Source: Thiomicrospira pelophila DSM 1534 (GTDB taxonomy: Bacteria > Pseudomonadota > Gammaproteobacteria > Thiomicrospirales > Thiomicrospiraceae). Taken from it: a stretch of DNA of 64,000 bases. A program made the translations under genes and the position numbers. The stretch spans positions 1,736,001 through 1,800,000 of the forward strand of contig NZ_JOMR01000001.1 of NCBI RefSeq assembly GCF_000711195.1. The letters are read 5' to 3'. Below the pieces are notes generated by a model. The model did no database searches. It was given only the letters and a program-made list of their open reading frames with translations, and was not told the DNA's origin. Each line of letters starts with the position of its first letter. Within the stretch, counting starts at the first letter, position 1. Below are positions 47,415-56,529 of this stretch, piece by piece.

Positions 47415-48704
47415 ATGCAATATGAAGAAATAAACCCGTTTTGCCGGGCTTTACAATGGATTAGCTTGGCATTTTTGATCACCCTACCTGTCAACTTAGC
47501 GCACGCTAAAACCGAATTTAAAACACAGATTCTTGAGCTGCCAACCCAGCTAAAGGAATCTACAAATTCAACAGAACAGCTTGCTCAAAGCACTTCTTTA
47601 AATAAATTCGAATTTATTATTCGCCCAAATCAGACCCTAAGCCACGCATTAGACAAAGTAGCCGATACCGCACAAACAGCATTAAAAATTAGTCAATCTA
47701 ACAATTCTGAATTATTCACCAATCTTCGTGTCGGTGATAAACTCGTGATCTGGACAGACACAGATAACCAGTTACAAAAAATTGACATGGATCGTAGCCG
47801 CATCCTGAGCTACCACTTAGAAAAAAAAGACGATCAATTTCGTATTTACGAAAACCATAAAGTGGTTGATACCAAAATTAAAATGTCGTCTGCGACCATT
47901 CACGATTCCTTTTACATTGCCGGAGAAACCGCTGGCCTTAGCCCACGCACTATTATGAACCTAGCTGACCTGTTTGCTTGGGAGGTCGACTTTGTGCGTG
48001 AACTTCGTAGTGGTGATGAGCTTAAGATCATTTATGAACAACGCTACCTAAACGATGAATTTTTAGGGGATGGTAATATTCTGGCCGCAGAACTGACAGT
48101 TGGTGGACAACGCAAAGTGCGTGCTTTTCGCCTAGAAATTGAAAATCAATTGATTGGTTATTATGACGAAAACGGTCAAAACCTGCGTAAAGCGTTTATG
48201 CGTAACCCCATAAACTACACACGTATAAGCTCTCGTTTTCAACGTGGCCGACACCACCCAGTATTACAAGAAACCCGTGACCACAGAGGCGTAGACTATG
48301 CCGCACCGACTGGCACCCCCATTTATGCTGCGGGTGATGGCGTTATCAGTTACAAGGGCTGGAATGGTGGTTACGGCAAAAAAGTCGTGATCAAACATGC
48401 CGGACGCTATGAAACAGTTTATGCGCACCTATCTCGTTATGGAAAAGCCAAGCGAGGCCAAAGTGTTAAACAGGGCGATATCATTGGCTATGTCGGCAAA
48501 ACCGGATTAGCCACCGGCCCTCATTTGCATTATGAGTTCCGCATCAACGGCGTACATCGTGACCCTTTAAAAGTTAAGTTCCCTGATGCAGAGCCAGTGT
48601 TAGCAACATATCGAAATGACTTTGATCAATATGCCTCTATTATGCATAGTCAACTAACGCGCTTTGATCCTGAACTCACCCAACTGGCGTTAAACTTTGA
48701 ATAA
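47415..48704 (+). CDS. M23 peptidase (LytM family), OapA-like N-domain
   Basis: 429 residues. Signal peptide/anchor (about 15-35, ISLAFLITLPVNLAHA), an OapA/LysM-like region (55-110, RPNQTLSHALDKV), a middle domain, and the M23 metallopeptidase with HRGVDYAAPTGTPIYAAGDG (His, Asp), HLSRYGKAKRGQ and TGPHLHYEFR (His). All metal ligands appear intact, so it is a candidate DD-endopeptidase acting on peptidoglycan crosslinks. ATG at 47415 has AAAGGAG 11 bases upstream. Its end overlaps anmK. Confidence 0.93.
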   Translation: MQYEEINPFCRALQWISLAFLITLPVNLAHAKTEFKTQILELPTQLKESTNSTEQLAQSTSLNKFEFIIRPNQTLSHALDKVADTAQTALKISQSNNSELFTNLRVGDKLVIWTDTDNQLQKIDMDRSRILSYHLEKKDDQFRIYENHKVVDTKIKMSSATIHDSFYIAGETAGLSPRTIMNLADLFAWEVDFVRELRSGDELKIIYEQRYLNDEFLGDGNILAAELTVGGQRKVRAFRLEIENQLIGYYDENGQNLRKAFMRNPINYTRISSRFQRGRHHPVLQETRDHRGVDYAAPTGTPIYAAGDGVISYKGWNGGYGKKVVIKHAGRYETVYAHLSRYGKAKRGQSVKQGDIIGYVGKTGLATGPHLHYEFRINGVHRDPLKVKFPDAEPVLATYRNDFDQYASIMHSQLTRFDPELTQLALNFE

Positions 48705-49791
48705 GTCGCTTTTTATCGGACTTATGTCCGGTACTAGTGCAGACGGTATTGATGCTGCACTAGTACGCTTAAACAATGGTCATAAAATTGAACTTATCGA
48801 TTTTTTGACCTACCCGTCTCAACTTAAACCTCAGCTCACTAAACTAAATCTAGATACAAAAATCAGCTTAACCGAACTAGCAGAGTTACAGGTTAAAATT
48901 GCGCAGGAATTTAGTCAGGCCGCTCTGACACTTATCAAACAAAATGGCTACGAAACCGCTAACATCAATGCGATTGGCAGCCATGGCCAAACTATTTTTC
49001 ATGCTCCAGAGCTGGGCATGAGTATGCAAATTGGCCACCCCGCCATCATAGCCAAGCAAACAAACATTGCTACGGTCGCTGATTTTCGAGTCGATGACAT
49101 GGCTCTTGGTGGCCAGGGAGCACCGCTTGCCCCTTGTTTCCACCAGGCCTTATTTGACAAGCACCACAAGCCAATCTGCGTGGTAAATATTGGTGGCATC
49201 GCTAATATTAGCTATATAAATACGGATAACGACGTTATCGGATTTGATACCGGACCTGGTAACGCGTTGATGGATGAAGTATGCCAACAAGCCTTTAAGC
49301 TAGAATATGATCAAAACGGCGATTTAGCGGCGCAGGGCCAAGTAAATCATACATTATTAAACGCATTGCTGTCCGACCCTTACTTTGAACAACCGACACC
49401 CAAAAGCACCGGACGTGATAAATTTAACCAGGCCTGGTTGCTAAAACACCTTCCACGAAATATTGAGCCTAACGACCTACTCGCTACTCTTAACCAGCTC
49501 ACAGTTGAAAGCATTGGCGCAGAACTGATGAAACTTGATCTACCAAGCCAAACCGCTTGCTTAATTTGTGGCGGTGGCGCTTATAATCGAACTTTATTAA
49601 ACCGTTTACAGTCAAAACTACCCAATTTAAACATCCAATCAACCGAACAACTTGGTCTCAATCCCAATGCAATTGAGGCGATGATGTGTGCCTGGCTCGC
49701 AAAACAACGTTTAGATCATATTGAAATTGATTTAACCAAGATTACAGGCGCATCAAGGCCAGCTGTATTAGGCGGTCTCTGGCACCCTTAA
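48697..49791 (+). CDS. anmK: anhydro-N-acetylmuramic acid kinase
   Basis: 364 residues. GLMSGTSADGIDAALVRL start, SHGQTIFH, VADFRVDDMALGGQGAPLAP, and FDTGPGNALMD identify AnmK. It phosphorylates anhydroMurNAc from recycled cell wall. It overlaps the M23 peptidase gene by 8 bp, linking wall cutting and recycling. The start is TTG at 48697; ATG at 48724 is possible but would remove the first strand. Confidence 0.95.
   Translation: MNKSLFIGLMSGTSADGIDAALVRLNNGHKIELIDFLTYPSQLKPQLTKLNLDTKISLTELAELQVKIAQEFSQAALTLIKQNGYETANINAIGSHGQTIFHAPELGMSMQIGHPAIIAKQTNIATVADFRVDDMALGGQGAPLAPCFHQALFDKHHKPICVVNIGGIANISYINTDNDVIGFDTGPGNALMDEVCQQAFKLEYDQNGDLAAQGQVNHTLLNALLSDPYFEQPTPKSTGRDKFNQAWLLKHLPRNIEPNDLLATLNQLTVESIGAELMKLDLPSQTACLICGGGAYNRTLLNRLQSKLPNLNIQSTEQLGLNPNAIEAMMCAWLAKQRLDHIEIDLTKITGASRPAVLGGLWHP
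49141..49150. repeat. half palindrome CACCAGGCCT (in gene)
   Basis: Left half only, read as H-Q-A-L in anmK. Confidence 0.55.
49426..49439. repeat. ACCAGGCCTGGT palindrome (in gene)
   Basis: Perfect core AACCAGGCCTGGTT in anmK, read as N-Q-A-W. Confidence 0.9.
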
Positions 49792-49863
49792 TCTTTGTGG
49801 AGATCAAAGTCACCCAAACCCTTCCATACCAGTTCAAGCCGATTTAACTTAATAATTATAGAT

Positions 49864-49888
49864 AAAAAAGCAGGCCCAAAAGAGCCTG
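49864..49888 (-). terminator. Rho-independent terminator of the TorF porin transcript
   Basis: On the minus strand CAGGC, 8-nt loop, GCCTG followed by C and TTTTTT. It closes a series of three further hairpins. Confidence 0.75.
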
Positions 49889-49894
49889 AAGAAA

Positions 49895-49977
49895 CCCTGT
49901 CGAAACAGGGATACGAGGATACCAATTAGGAATTCCGACTGAGGAAGTCGGACGCGCTATTTAGGATAAATAGCGCG
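49895..49977 (-). other. three tandem hairpins in the porin 3' untranslated region
   Basis: Stems, in transcript order: 11 bp at 49953-49977 (loop 3 nt), 6 bp at 49935-49951 (loop 5 nt), 6 bp at 49895-49910 (tetraloop). They lie within 90 bases after the stop and end at the terminator. Looks like an mRNA-stabilising or sRNA-producing 3' region. Confidence 0.75.
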
Positions 49978-49985
49978 CTAAACAA

Positions 49986-50684
49986 TTACATAATGTCAAA
50001 CGATTTAGTGAAACCAACTACCATCATTAGATCGCCATCGCCATCTTTACCCAGACCTGTATCTTCACCCATTGTATTAATCAATGACAAACCCAAGTCT
50101 GCCCCTGGAGCTAGTTCAGCTGAGTAACCAACTTCCAACCAGCTATAATCTGTATCTTCACCAAGAAAATCTTGCGTGATGCCATATAAACCGTACACGC
50201 TACCGTATTCATATGAAGCCGTTAACACACTATAGTCATGTGCTTCTGCACCAACCGCTGGTCCAGTATGATTACCAACATCAATTCCAAGTGAAAAACC
50301 ACCATAAGAGGCTGATAAATTGACTTCATCATATTCCTTATCCCATACCTCTTCAGTATAACGATACAAAGTAACGCCAGCACTAAGGCCAACACCAGAT
50401 ACTTCGCCAGACCAGCCGCCGTATACATCATATTCAATTTCGTCATCTTGAACTTCAGATGCCCACAAACCTGCATATATGCCAGATTCGTTTTCATAAT
50501 CCACACCCGCTTGGGCGGCGGCTGCACCAGCAGATTGTGGCAAACCACGGAAAATATACTGGGAAACTAAACCGGCATTACCCGTCACACCAGCTTGTAC
50601 GCTAGCTGGGGCTAAAACGGCTAACGAAGATCCGGCCATTGCCATTGAAAGTACCAATGTTTTTAATTTAGCTGTCTGTTTCAT
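49986..50684 (-). CDS. TorF-family putative porin
   Basis: 232 residues with a signal peptide ending SVQAG. GLVSQYIFRGLPQSAGAAAAQAG is the family start, followed by alternating strands of a small outer-membrane barrel with paired acidic turns, ending FTKSFDIM. It is also known as TIGR02001 family; the transported solute is not known. Monocistronic, with a four-hairpin 3' end. Confidence 0.88.
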   Translation of the reverse strand: MKQTAKLKTLVLSMAMAGSSLAVLAPASVQAGVTGNAGLVSQYIFRGLPQSAGAAAAQAGVDYENESGIYAGLWASEVQDDEIEYDVYGGWSGEVSGVGLSAGVTLYRYTEEVWDKEYDEVNLSASYGGFSLGIDVGNHTGPAVGAEAHDYSVLTASYEYGSVYGLYGITQDFLGEDTDYSWLEVGYSAELAPGADLGLSLINTMGEDTGLGKDGDGDLMMVVGFTKSFDIM

Positions 50685-50840
50685 TTGTGTTTTCCTTTTT
50701 TGTTGTGAAAGACTTTAAATCTCAACAAACATAAAGCTTATTAAATGCCAACACATTAAAACTTACATAAAAAACAATAAGTTAATTAAAAAATAACGAG
50801 CATATTATTTTTATCACCGCTCCTTATGCACCAATCTGGT

Positions 50841-51233
50841 TCACTCATGCACCTTGATCTTGTCAAAACAACTTGACTCAGCCTCAAAAAACACTCGTAA
50901 GCGTGCATCCAACTCATGAAACTGCTTTATATAGGCTTTACCCAATGCTGTAACAAAAGTACCGCCACCCGATTTTCCGCCCTTTTCACTCAGAACCAAA
51001 GGATCATGCGTCAACTTATTCATATCCTCTACTAGCTTCCAGGCTTTCTTGTAAGACATACCCATCTCTTTTGCGGCGCGATTAATTGAACCAAAACGAT
51101 CAATATTTTCCAACAAAGTAATTCGCCCAATCCCTAAATAGCCCTCACCTTCTTCGGTTACTATCCAAAACCGTGCCCGAATGCGTTTTGAATAAGCGTC
51201 ACCAGGTAACTTTTGCACATTACTTTTCTGCAT
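50841..51233 (-). CDS. ModE-like winged-helix regulator without MOP domain
   Basis: 130 residues. IGRITLLENIDRFGSINRAAKEMGMSYKKAWKLVEDMNK is the ModE N-terminal winged helix, and GGKSGGGTFVTALGKAYIKQF completes it. The molybdate-binding MOP repeats of E. coli ModE are missing, so ligand control must differ. DNA-binding is inferred. No molybdate transporter is nearby; the porin and GGDEF genes flank it. Confidence 0.85.
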   Translation of the reverse strand: MQKSNVQKLPGDAYSKRIRARFWIVTEEGEGYLGIGRITLLENIDRFGSINRAAKEMGMSYKKAWKLVEDMNKLTHDPLVLSEKGGKSGGGTFVTALGKAYIKQFHELDARLRVFFEAESSCFDKIKVHE

Positions 51234-51395
51234 AAACCGACTTCCTAATATTCTATAAGCTACTTAAATAACCCCAAGGTGACAAATTCTGAATTAATTG
51301 CGATAATCAGCAGATAAATCTGACCTATGCCAAATATAAACAAAATCAACTTCGTGCATTAGATTCACGAGTGTTATTAACTTTGCGGACACACT

Positions 51396-52430
51396 ATGTC
51401 AAACAAAAGCTGTCGCTATACTGACAATACTCAGCAAGCCAAACAAACCACCAACCAGGTTTTACAGCGGTTAAACGAGCTGAACGTCCCGTCCACTCCA
51501 GTTCATTTTACGTTGCTTTATGAAATGGTTAGTCAAACTGATCCAGAGTTTGCCGAAGAACTTTCTAACTTAATCAAACACCATGATTATACCGATGAGT
51601 CAGTTCGTCCACTATTTCGCGAACTGCTCAAACGCATTATTAACCAACATCTTCCGACCGACGAGGTTAGTCAACTGATAAATGAGGTGCTAGAGCACCT
51701 TGAAAATTGGTCTTCAGAGTCTGAACACTATCATCAATTATTGATTGAGAATATGGCGTGTTTACAAGCCTGTCAAACACAAGACAAAGTCATGCAATGT
51801 TTAAATCAAAATATATTGCCGCCGATTCAAAAAATAACCAACAATAACCAAAAACTCCAGCAACAAATAAATGATTCTACACAGATAATAAAAAAGCTAA
51901 AGAGTGAACTAGAACACGTTACCACTCTAGCCAAAACCGACTCATTAACAGGCATTCCAAATCGGCGAGGTTTTAATGAACTGATTGAAGAGCAAATCAA
52001 AACGGTTCAATCAGAAGGCATAAGCTTGTGTATGGTACTGTTAGACCTAGACCACTTTAAAAAAATAAATGACACTTACGGCCATTTAGTTGGCGATAGT
52101 GTACTGCGTTACATTGCACGCACTTTACATGCAGAAACAAAAGGTCATGATGCCATTGCCAGACTGGGCGGCGAAGAGTTTGTGATCTTACTGTCTGATA
52201 TTAGTTATCAGAATGCACTCAATATCAGTGAAAAAATACGCCATCGCATCGCCAGCAAAGTGTTAAGCGTAAAAGGTCATACCTTACCATTAAAATTCAC
52301 CAGCTCTTTCGGTGTATCACAATATAAGGCGAGAGAAAGTGCGGATCAATTATTTGATCGAGCTGATCGCGCACTGTATTTAGCAAAACAAAATGGCCGT
52401 AATCAGACCTGCGGAGAACACCAGCTTTGA
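51396..52430 (+). CDS. GGDEF diguanylate cyclase with helical N-domain
   Basis: 344 residues. Residues 1-165 are helical without a known sensor; a coiled coil precedes the GGDEF domain, which has active site RLGGEEF and metal Asp in LLDLDHFKKINDTYGH. The inhibitory RxxD is replaced by KGHD, so product inhibition through that site is probably lost. The N-terminal domain resembles those of other GGDEF proteins of about 340 residues, without a known ligand. Confidence 0.9.
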   Translation: MSNKSCRYTDNTQQAKQTTNQVLQRLNELNVPSTPVHFTLLYEMVSQTDPEFAEELSNLIKHHDYTDESVRPLFRELLKRIINQHLPTDEVSQLINEVLEHLENWSSESEHYHQLLIENMACLQACQTQDKVMQCLNQNILPPIQKITNNNQKLQQQINDSTQIIKKLKSELEHVTTLAKTDSLTGIPNRRGFNELIEEQIKTVQSEGISLCMVLLDLDHFKKINDTYGHLVGDSVLRYIARTLHAETKGHDAIARLGGEEFVILLSDISYQNALNISEKIRHRIASKVLSVKGHTLPLKFTSSFGVSQYKARESADQLFDRADRALYLAKQNGRNQTCGEHQL

Positions 52431-52615
52431 GCTCGCTCATTAAATGAAATAGCCGCCAAATCATTGATAAAGCGGTTATCCAATTTCAAACCACCCCCCC
52501 CTCTTTTCTAAAAGTATGACCTTCACCCCCTCACTTAAACATAACAAATTCACTTAAAATTTTGATGAGCCAATAAAAATATATTTACAGCTAAACAGCG
52601 ACACATTCCACAAAC

Positions 52616-52624
52616 TTATCCACA
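52616..52624 (+). promoter_or_regulatory. DnaA box TTATCCACA upstream of nrdA
   Basis: Exact consensus 9-mer about 315 bp before the nrdA start. In E. coli nrdAB is controlled by DnaA boxes in its promoter. Confidence 0.6.
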
Positions 52625-52731
52625 ACCTTAAAGGCTGATTAACAAGGTTTTGATTGTATTTATACCGGTTAGAATTCTGCCTAAATTGTGTAAAACCCTA
52701 CAAAAATAGCACTTGCACAAGCGTCTAAAAT

Positions 52732-52778
52732 TTACTATATTTTGATACACATAAAAAACAAATCACTACATGTTGTGG
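52732..52778 (+). promoter_or_regulatory. tandem NrdR-box-like operator of nrdAB
   Basis: Two 16-bp sites resembling ACACWATATATWGTGT: TTACTATATTTTGATA (52732) and TCACTACATGTTGTGG (52763). They start 31 bp apart, three helical turns, the usual NrdR geometry. Confidence 0.65.
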
Positions 52779-52940
52779 AATTATGCTTGATAAGGCACAA
52801 CTTTATTATCGACAAAATTTAAATTCTGTTTTTATGAAGTACCGCTAAGCCAATGAAAAGCCAAGCGAAAAAAATTTCACACTATTAGCAGTTAAAAATT
52901 TTATACACAGCTAAAAACGTAGGTAAAAAAGTAGGACATC

Positions 52941-55226
52941 ATGACGAACCAAGACAGCGCTCCCAAAACCACTCTTCAGGTCACCAAACGTGATGGCCGA
53001 AAAGAGCCAATCGACTTAGAAAAAATTCACCGTGTTATCACTTGGGCCGCAGAAGGTTTAGAGGATGTATCGGTTTCTGAAGTTGAGCTGCGTTCACATA
53101 TTCAGTTCTATGATGGGATCAAATCATCCGATATTCATGAAACCATTATTAAATCCGCCGCCGATCTGATCTCTGAAACCTCACCTGATTACCAGCATTT
53201 ATCGGCACGTTTAGCGATCTTCCATCTTCGTAAAAAAGCATTTGGACGCTTTACCCCGCCTGCGCTATTTGAACAAATTAATAAAATGGTTCGGGCCGGG
53301 CGTTACGATGCTGAGTTGCTTGAAAAATACACAAAAGCTGAAATTGATGAATTGGATAATTACATGTGTCACGAACGTGACATGGAATTCAGCTACGCGG
53401 CGGTTAAGCAGCTAGAGGGCAAATATCTCGTTCAAAACCGAGTCACTGGCGAAATTTATGAAAGTCCTCAGTTTATTTATATGCTGATTCCTATGTCTTT
53501 ATTCGCACATTATCCAAGTGAGTTGCGAATGAATGTGGTCAAGCGTTTTTATGATGCCGCTTCGCAATTTAAACTGTCGCTACCTACGCCGATCATGTCT
53601 GGTGTTCGCACACCAACGCGCCAATTTAGCTCGTGCGTGCTAATCGAATGTGGCGATTCGCTAGACTCAATCAACGCGACCTCTTCATCTATTGTTAAAT
53701 ACGTCTCACAACGCGCTGGTATTGGCGTCAATATCGGACGTTTACGCGCGATAGGTAGCCCAATCCGCGGCGGTGAAGCCTACCATACAGGCATGATTCC
53801 CTTTATCAAACACTTCCAAACGGCGGTTAAGTCTTGTTCACAAGGCGGTGTACGTGGTGGTGCAGCCACCCTTTTCTACCCAATTTGGCATTTGGAAGTC
53901 GAATCTTTATTGGTGCTGAAAAACAACCGAGGCGTTGAAGAAAACCGGGTGCGTCATTTGGATTATGGTGTACAGATCAATAAACTCATGTATCAGCGCA
54001 TGATTGAAGGTGGCACCATCAGTTTATTCAGTCCTTCCGATGTGCCGGGATTGTATGATGCCTTTTTTGAAGATCAGGTTGAGTTTGAGCGTCTTTATAA
54101 GATCTATGAAGCGGATGAAACCATTCGCAAAAAACAAGTCAAAGCGATTGATTTGTTTACTCAATTAGCCCAAGAACGTGCTCAGACCGGTCGCATCTAT
54201 ATTCAAAACGTCGATCACTGTAATACCCACAGTCCGTTTGACCCGAAAAAAGCACCAATTCATCAGTCAAACTTATGCTTAGAAATCGCCCTACCAACCA
54301 AGCCATTAAACTCGGTTGAAGACCCAAACGGCGAAATTGCATTGTGTACACTGTCAGCCTTTAACCTAGGCGCGATTGAAAATCTAGATGAGCTGGAAGA
54401 TTTATCCGACTTGATCGTGCGCGCTTTAGATAGTTTGTTAGATTACCAAGATTACCCAATCGAAGCCGCACGTATTTCAAGCCACGGACGCCGTACTTTA
54501 GGCGTGGGTGTTACCAACCTCGCCTATTATTTAGCCAAACATAATGTACGTTATTCAGATGGCTCGGCTAATGGTTTAGTGCATCGTGCATTTGAAGCTA
54601 TTCAATACTATTTATTAAAAGCTTCTAACCAATTGGCTAAAGAAATTGCACCCTGTGATATGTTCTCAGACACGCACTACGCGCAAGGTATCTTGCCGAT
54701 TGATACCTATAAAAAAGAATTGGATGCGATCTGCGACGAACCACTGCATTACGATTGGGAAACCTTGCGTAGCGAGATTAAAAAACATGGGCTACGCAAT
54801 TCAACCTTAACCGCGTTAATGCCTTGTGAAACTTCATCACAAATCACCAACTCCACCAACGGCATTGAACCGCCGCGTGGTTATATTTCGGTAAAAGCCT
54901 CCAAAGACGGGATTTTAAAGCAGGTTGTGCCAGGCTTTAAAGAGGTCAAAGATAATTACGAGTTGTTATGGAAAATCCCAGATAACAAAGGCTATTTGCA
55001 GCTGGTGGGGATTATGCAAAAGTTTGTTGATCAAGCAATTTCGGCCAACACCAACTACGACCCAACTAAATTTGAAGACGAACGCGTGCCGATCAAACAG
55101 GTGCTGCAAGACTTACTTTACGCCTACAAACTGGGTCTAAAAACCTTGTATTATCACAACACTCGCGATGGCGCAGACGACTCGCAAGAAGATGATGACT
55201 GTGCAGGCGGTGCTTGCAAGCTCTAA
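52941..55226 (+). CDS. nrdA: ribonucleoside-diphosphate reductase alpha subunit, class Ia
   Basis: 761 residues. N-terminal ATP-cone (about 10-100, TKRDGRKEPIDLEKIHRVI), the redox Cys in QFSSCVLIECGD, the active-site Cys in SNLCLEIALPTKP, the second redox Cys in EIALCTLSAFN, radical-transfer Tyr pair near YHNTRDG, and the C-terminal swinging pair CAGGAC. Complete catalytic set. It reduces NDPs to dNDPs with NrdB. The intact ATP-cone implies dATP inhibition. AGGA precedes ATG. Confidence 0.98.
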   Translation: MTNQDSAPKTTLQVTKRDGRKEPIDLEKIHRVITWAAEGLEDVSVSEVELRSHIQFYDGIKSSDIHETIIKSAADLISETSPDYQHLSARLAIFHLRKKAFGRFTPPALFEQINKMVRAGRYDAELLEKYTKAEIDELDNYMCHERDMEFSYAAVKQLEGKYLVQNRVTGEIYESPQFIYMLIPMSLFAHYPSELRMNVVKRFYDAASQFKLSLPTPIMSGVRTPTRQFSSCVLIECGDSLDSINATSSSIVKYVSQRAGIGVNIGRLRAIGSPIRGGEAYHTGMIPFIKHFQTAVKSCSQGGVRGGAATLFYPIWHLEVESLLVLKNNRGVEENRVRHLDYGVQINKLMYQRMIEGGTISLFSPSDVPGLYDAFFEDQVEFERLYKIYEADETIRKKQVKAIDLFTQLAQERAQTGRIYIQNVDHCNTHSPFDPKKAPIHQSNLCLEIALPTKPLNSVEDPNGEIALCTLSAFNLGAIENLDELEDLSDLIVRALDSLLDYQDYPIEAARISSHGRRTLGVGVTNLAYYLAKHNVRYSDGSANGLVHRAFEAIQYYLLKASNQLAKEIAPCDMFSDTHYAQGILPIDTYKKELDAICDEPLHYDWETLRSEIKKHGLRNSTLTALMPCETSSQITNSTNGIEPPRGYISVKASKDGILKQVVPGFKEVKDNYELLWKIPDNKGYLQLVGIMQKFVDQAISANTNYDPTKFEDERVPIKQVLQDLLYAYKLGLKTLYYHNTRDGADDSQEDDDCAGGACKL

Positions 55227-55258
55227 AGGGCTGTTTGATCAACCTCTGATTTAAAAAG

Positions 55259-55276
55259 ACCACCAGGCCAGGTGGT
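55259..55276. repeat. variant palindrome ACCACCAGGCCAGGTGGT, intergenic
   Basis: 18-bp form with the centre changed (GGCCAGG instead of GGCCTGG), between nrdA and nrdB. Confidence 0.75.
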
Positions 55277-55334
55277 CTTCGCGTATAATTTTTTGATAAT
55301 TATTATCATTTAAAACCTATAGGAACACTGGATC

Positions 55335-56468
55335 ATGAGTTGCCAAGAAAAAATGACCTACTCCACTTTTTGCCGTAATCAAAACGATGCAATGAAAGAG
55401 CCGATGTTTTTTGGCCAAAACGTCAATGTGGCACGCTATGACCAACAGAAATACCCCATTTTCGAAAAACTGATAGAAAAACAGCTGAGTTTTTTCTGGC
55501 GCCCAGAGGAAATCGATTTATCGACTGATCGCGGAGAATACGCCAATCTTCCCGAGAATGAAAAGCATATATTTATCAGTAACTTAAAATATCAGACTTT
55601 GCTCGACTCCGTGCAAGGTCGTTCTCCTAATGTGGCGTTATTGCCCTTAGTATCGATTCCAGAACTAGAAACTTGGATTGAAACCTGGTCTTTTTCCGAA
55701 ACCATTCACAGTCGCTCTTACACCCACATTATTCGCAACATCGTGACCGATCCGAGCTTGGTGTTCAATGACATCGTTACCAATGATGAGATTGTTAAAC
55801 GCGCCATCAGTGTGACCGAACATTACGATCAGCTGATTTATCTGACTAATAAAATGTACGCCAATTCGATTGATATTGAAAAGGATGCTGAGTTCCGTAA
55901 ACAAATCAAAACCGCGTTATATTTAACGGTTGTGTCGGTAAATGTATTGGAAGCGATTCGTTTTTACGTCTCCTTTGCATGCAGCTTTTCATTTGCGGAA
56001 CGTTCTTTGATGGAAGGTAACGCTAAAATAATTAAACTGATTGCGCGCGACGAAGCCCTGCATTTATCCGGCACCCAGCATATGATTAATCTATTGCGCA
56101 GTGGTGAGGATGACCCGGAAATGGCGGACATTGCTAAAGAGCAACATGAAGCTGTGATCAGTATTTTCCGCGATGCGGCGGAACAAGAAAAACAGTGGGC
56201 GGCTTATTTATTCAAAGACGGCTCAATGATTGGTCTGAACACCAGTATCTTGCAGAGCTATGTGGAATACATTACCAATGTTCGACTCAAGGCCTTAAGT
56301 CTAGATCCAATCTTCCCCCAAAAAGGCAACCCTCTACCTTGGATGAATAACTGGTTGGTGAGCGATAATGTACAGGTCGCACCACAAGAATCAGAAATCA
56401 GCTCCTACTTAGTCGGGCAAGTGAATTCCAAAGTCAGCAAAGATGACTTTGGCGACTTCTCACTCTAA
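55335..56468 (+). CDS. nrdB: ribonucleoside-diphosphate reductase beta subunit, class Ia
   Basis: 377 residues, the usual size. Radical Tyr in [11 protein letters not shown], iron ligands in [13 protein letters not shown] and in the [14 protein letters not shown] helix, all intact for a diiron-tyrosyl cofactor. It supplies the radical to NrdA. It lies 108 bp after nrdA on the same strand; the gap holds a palindrome variant. Confidence 0.98.
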   Translation: MSCQEKMTYSTFCRNQNDAMKEPMFFGQNVNVARYDQQKYPIFEKLIEKQLSFFWRPEEIDLSTDRGEYANLPENEKHIFISNLKYQTLLDSVQGRSPNVALLPLVSIPELETWIETWSFSETIHSRSYTHIIRNIVTDPSLVFNDIVTNDEIVKRAISVTEHYDQLIYLTNKMYANSIDIEKDAEFRKQIKTALYLTVVSVNVLEAIRFYVSFACSFSFAERSLMEGNAKIIKLIARDEALHLSGTQHMINLLRSGEDDPEMADIAKEQHEAVISIFRDAAEQEKQWAAYLFKDGSMIGLNTSILQSYVEYITNVRLKALSLDPIFPQKGNPLPWMNNWLVSDNVQVAPQESEISSYLVGQVNSKVSKDDFGDFSL

Positions 56469-56486
56469 AGCACACTTAAAACGCCA

Positions 56487-56504
56487 ACCACCAGGCCTGG
56501 TGGT
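56487..56504. repeat. 18-bp palindrome ACCACCAGGCCTGGTGGT, intergenic
   Basis: Full-length copy between convergent nrdB and the DUF389 gene. Confidence 0.95.
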
Positions 56505-56529
56505 GACTAAAATATAATCGAATCCATAT

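Larger units (their letters stand above)
52431..52940. other. 510-bp regulatory region upstream of nrdA
   Basis: No gene. It holds a perfect DnaA box, two NrdR-like boxes and an 8-C tract at 52494-52501. Confidence 0.6.

Noticed and set aside
52494-52501. Phase-variable poly-C tract
   Set aside because: Eight C in a non-coding gap, more than 400 bp from nrdA; no gene frame depends on its length.
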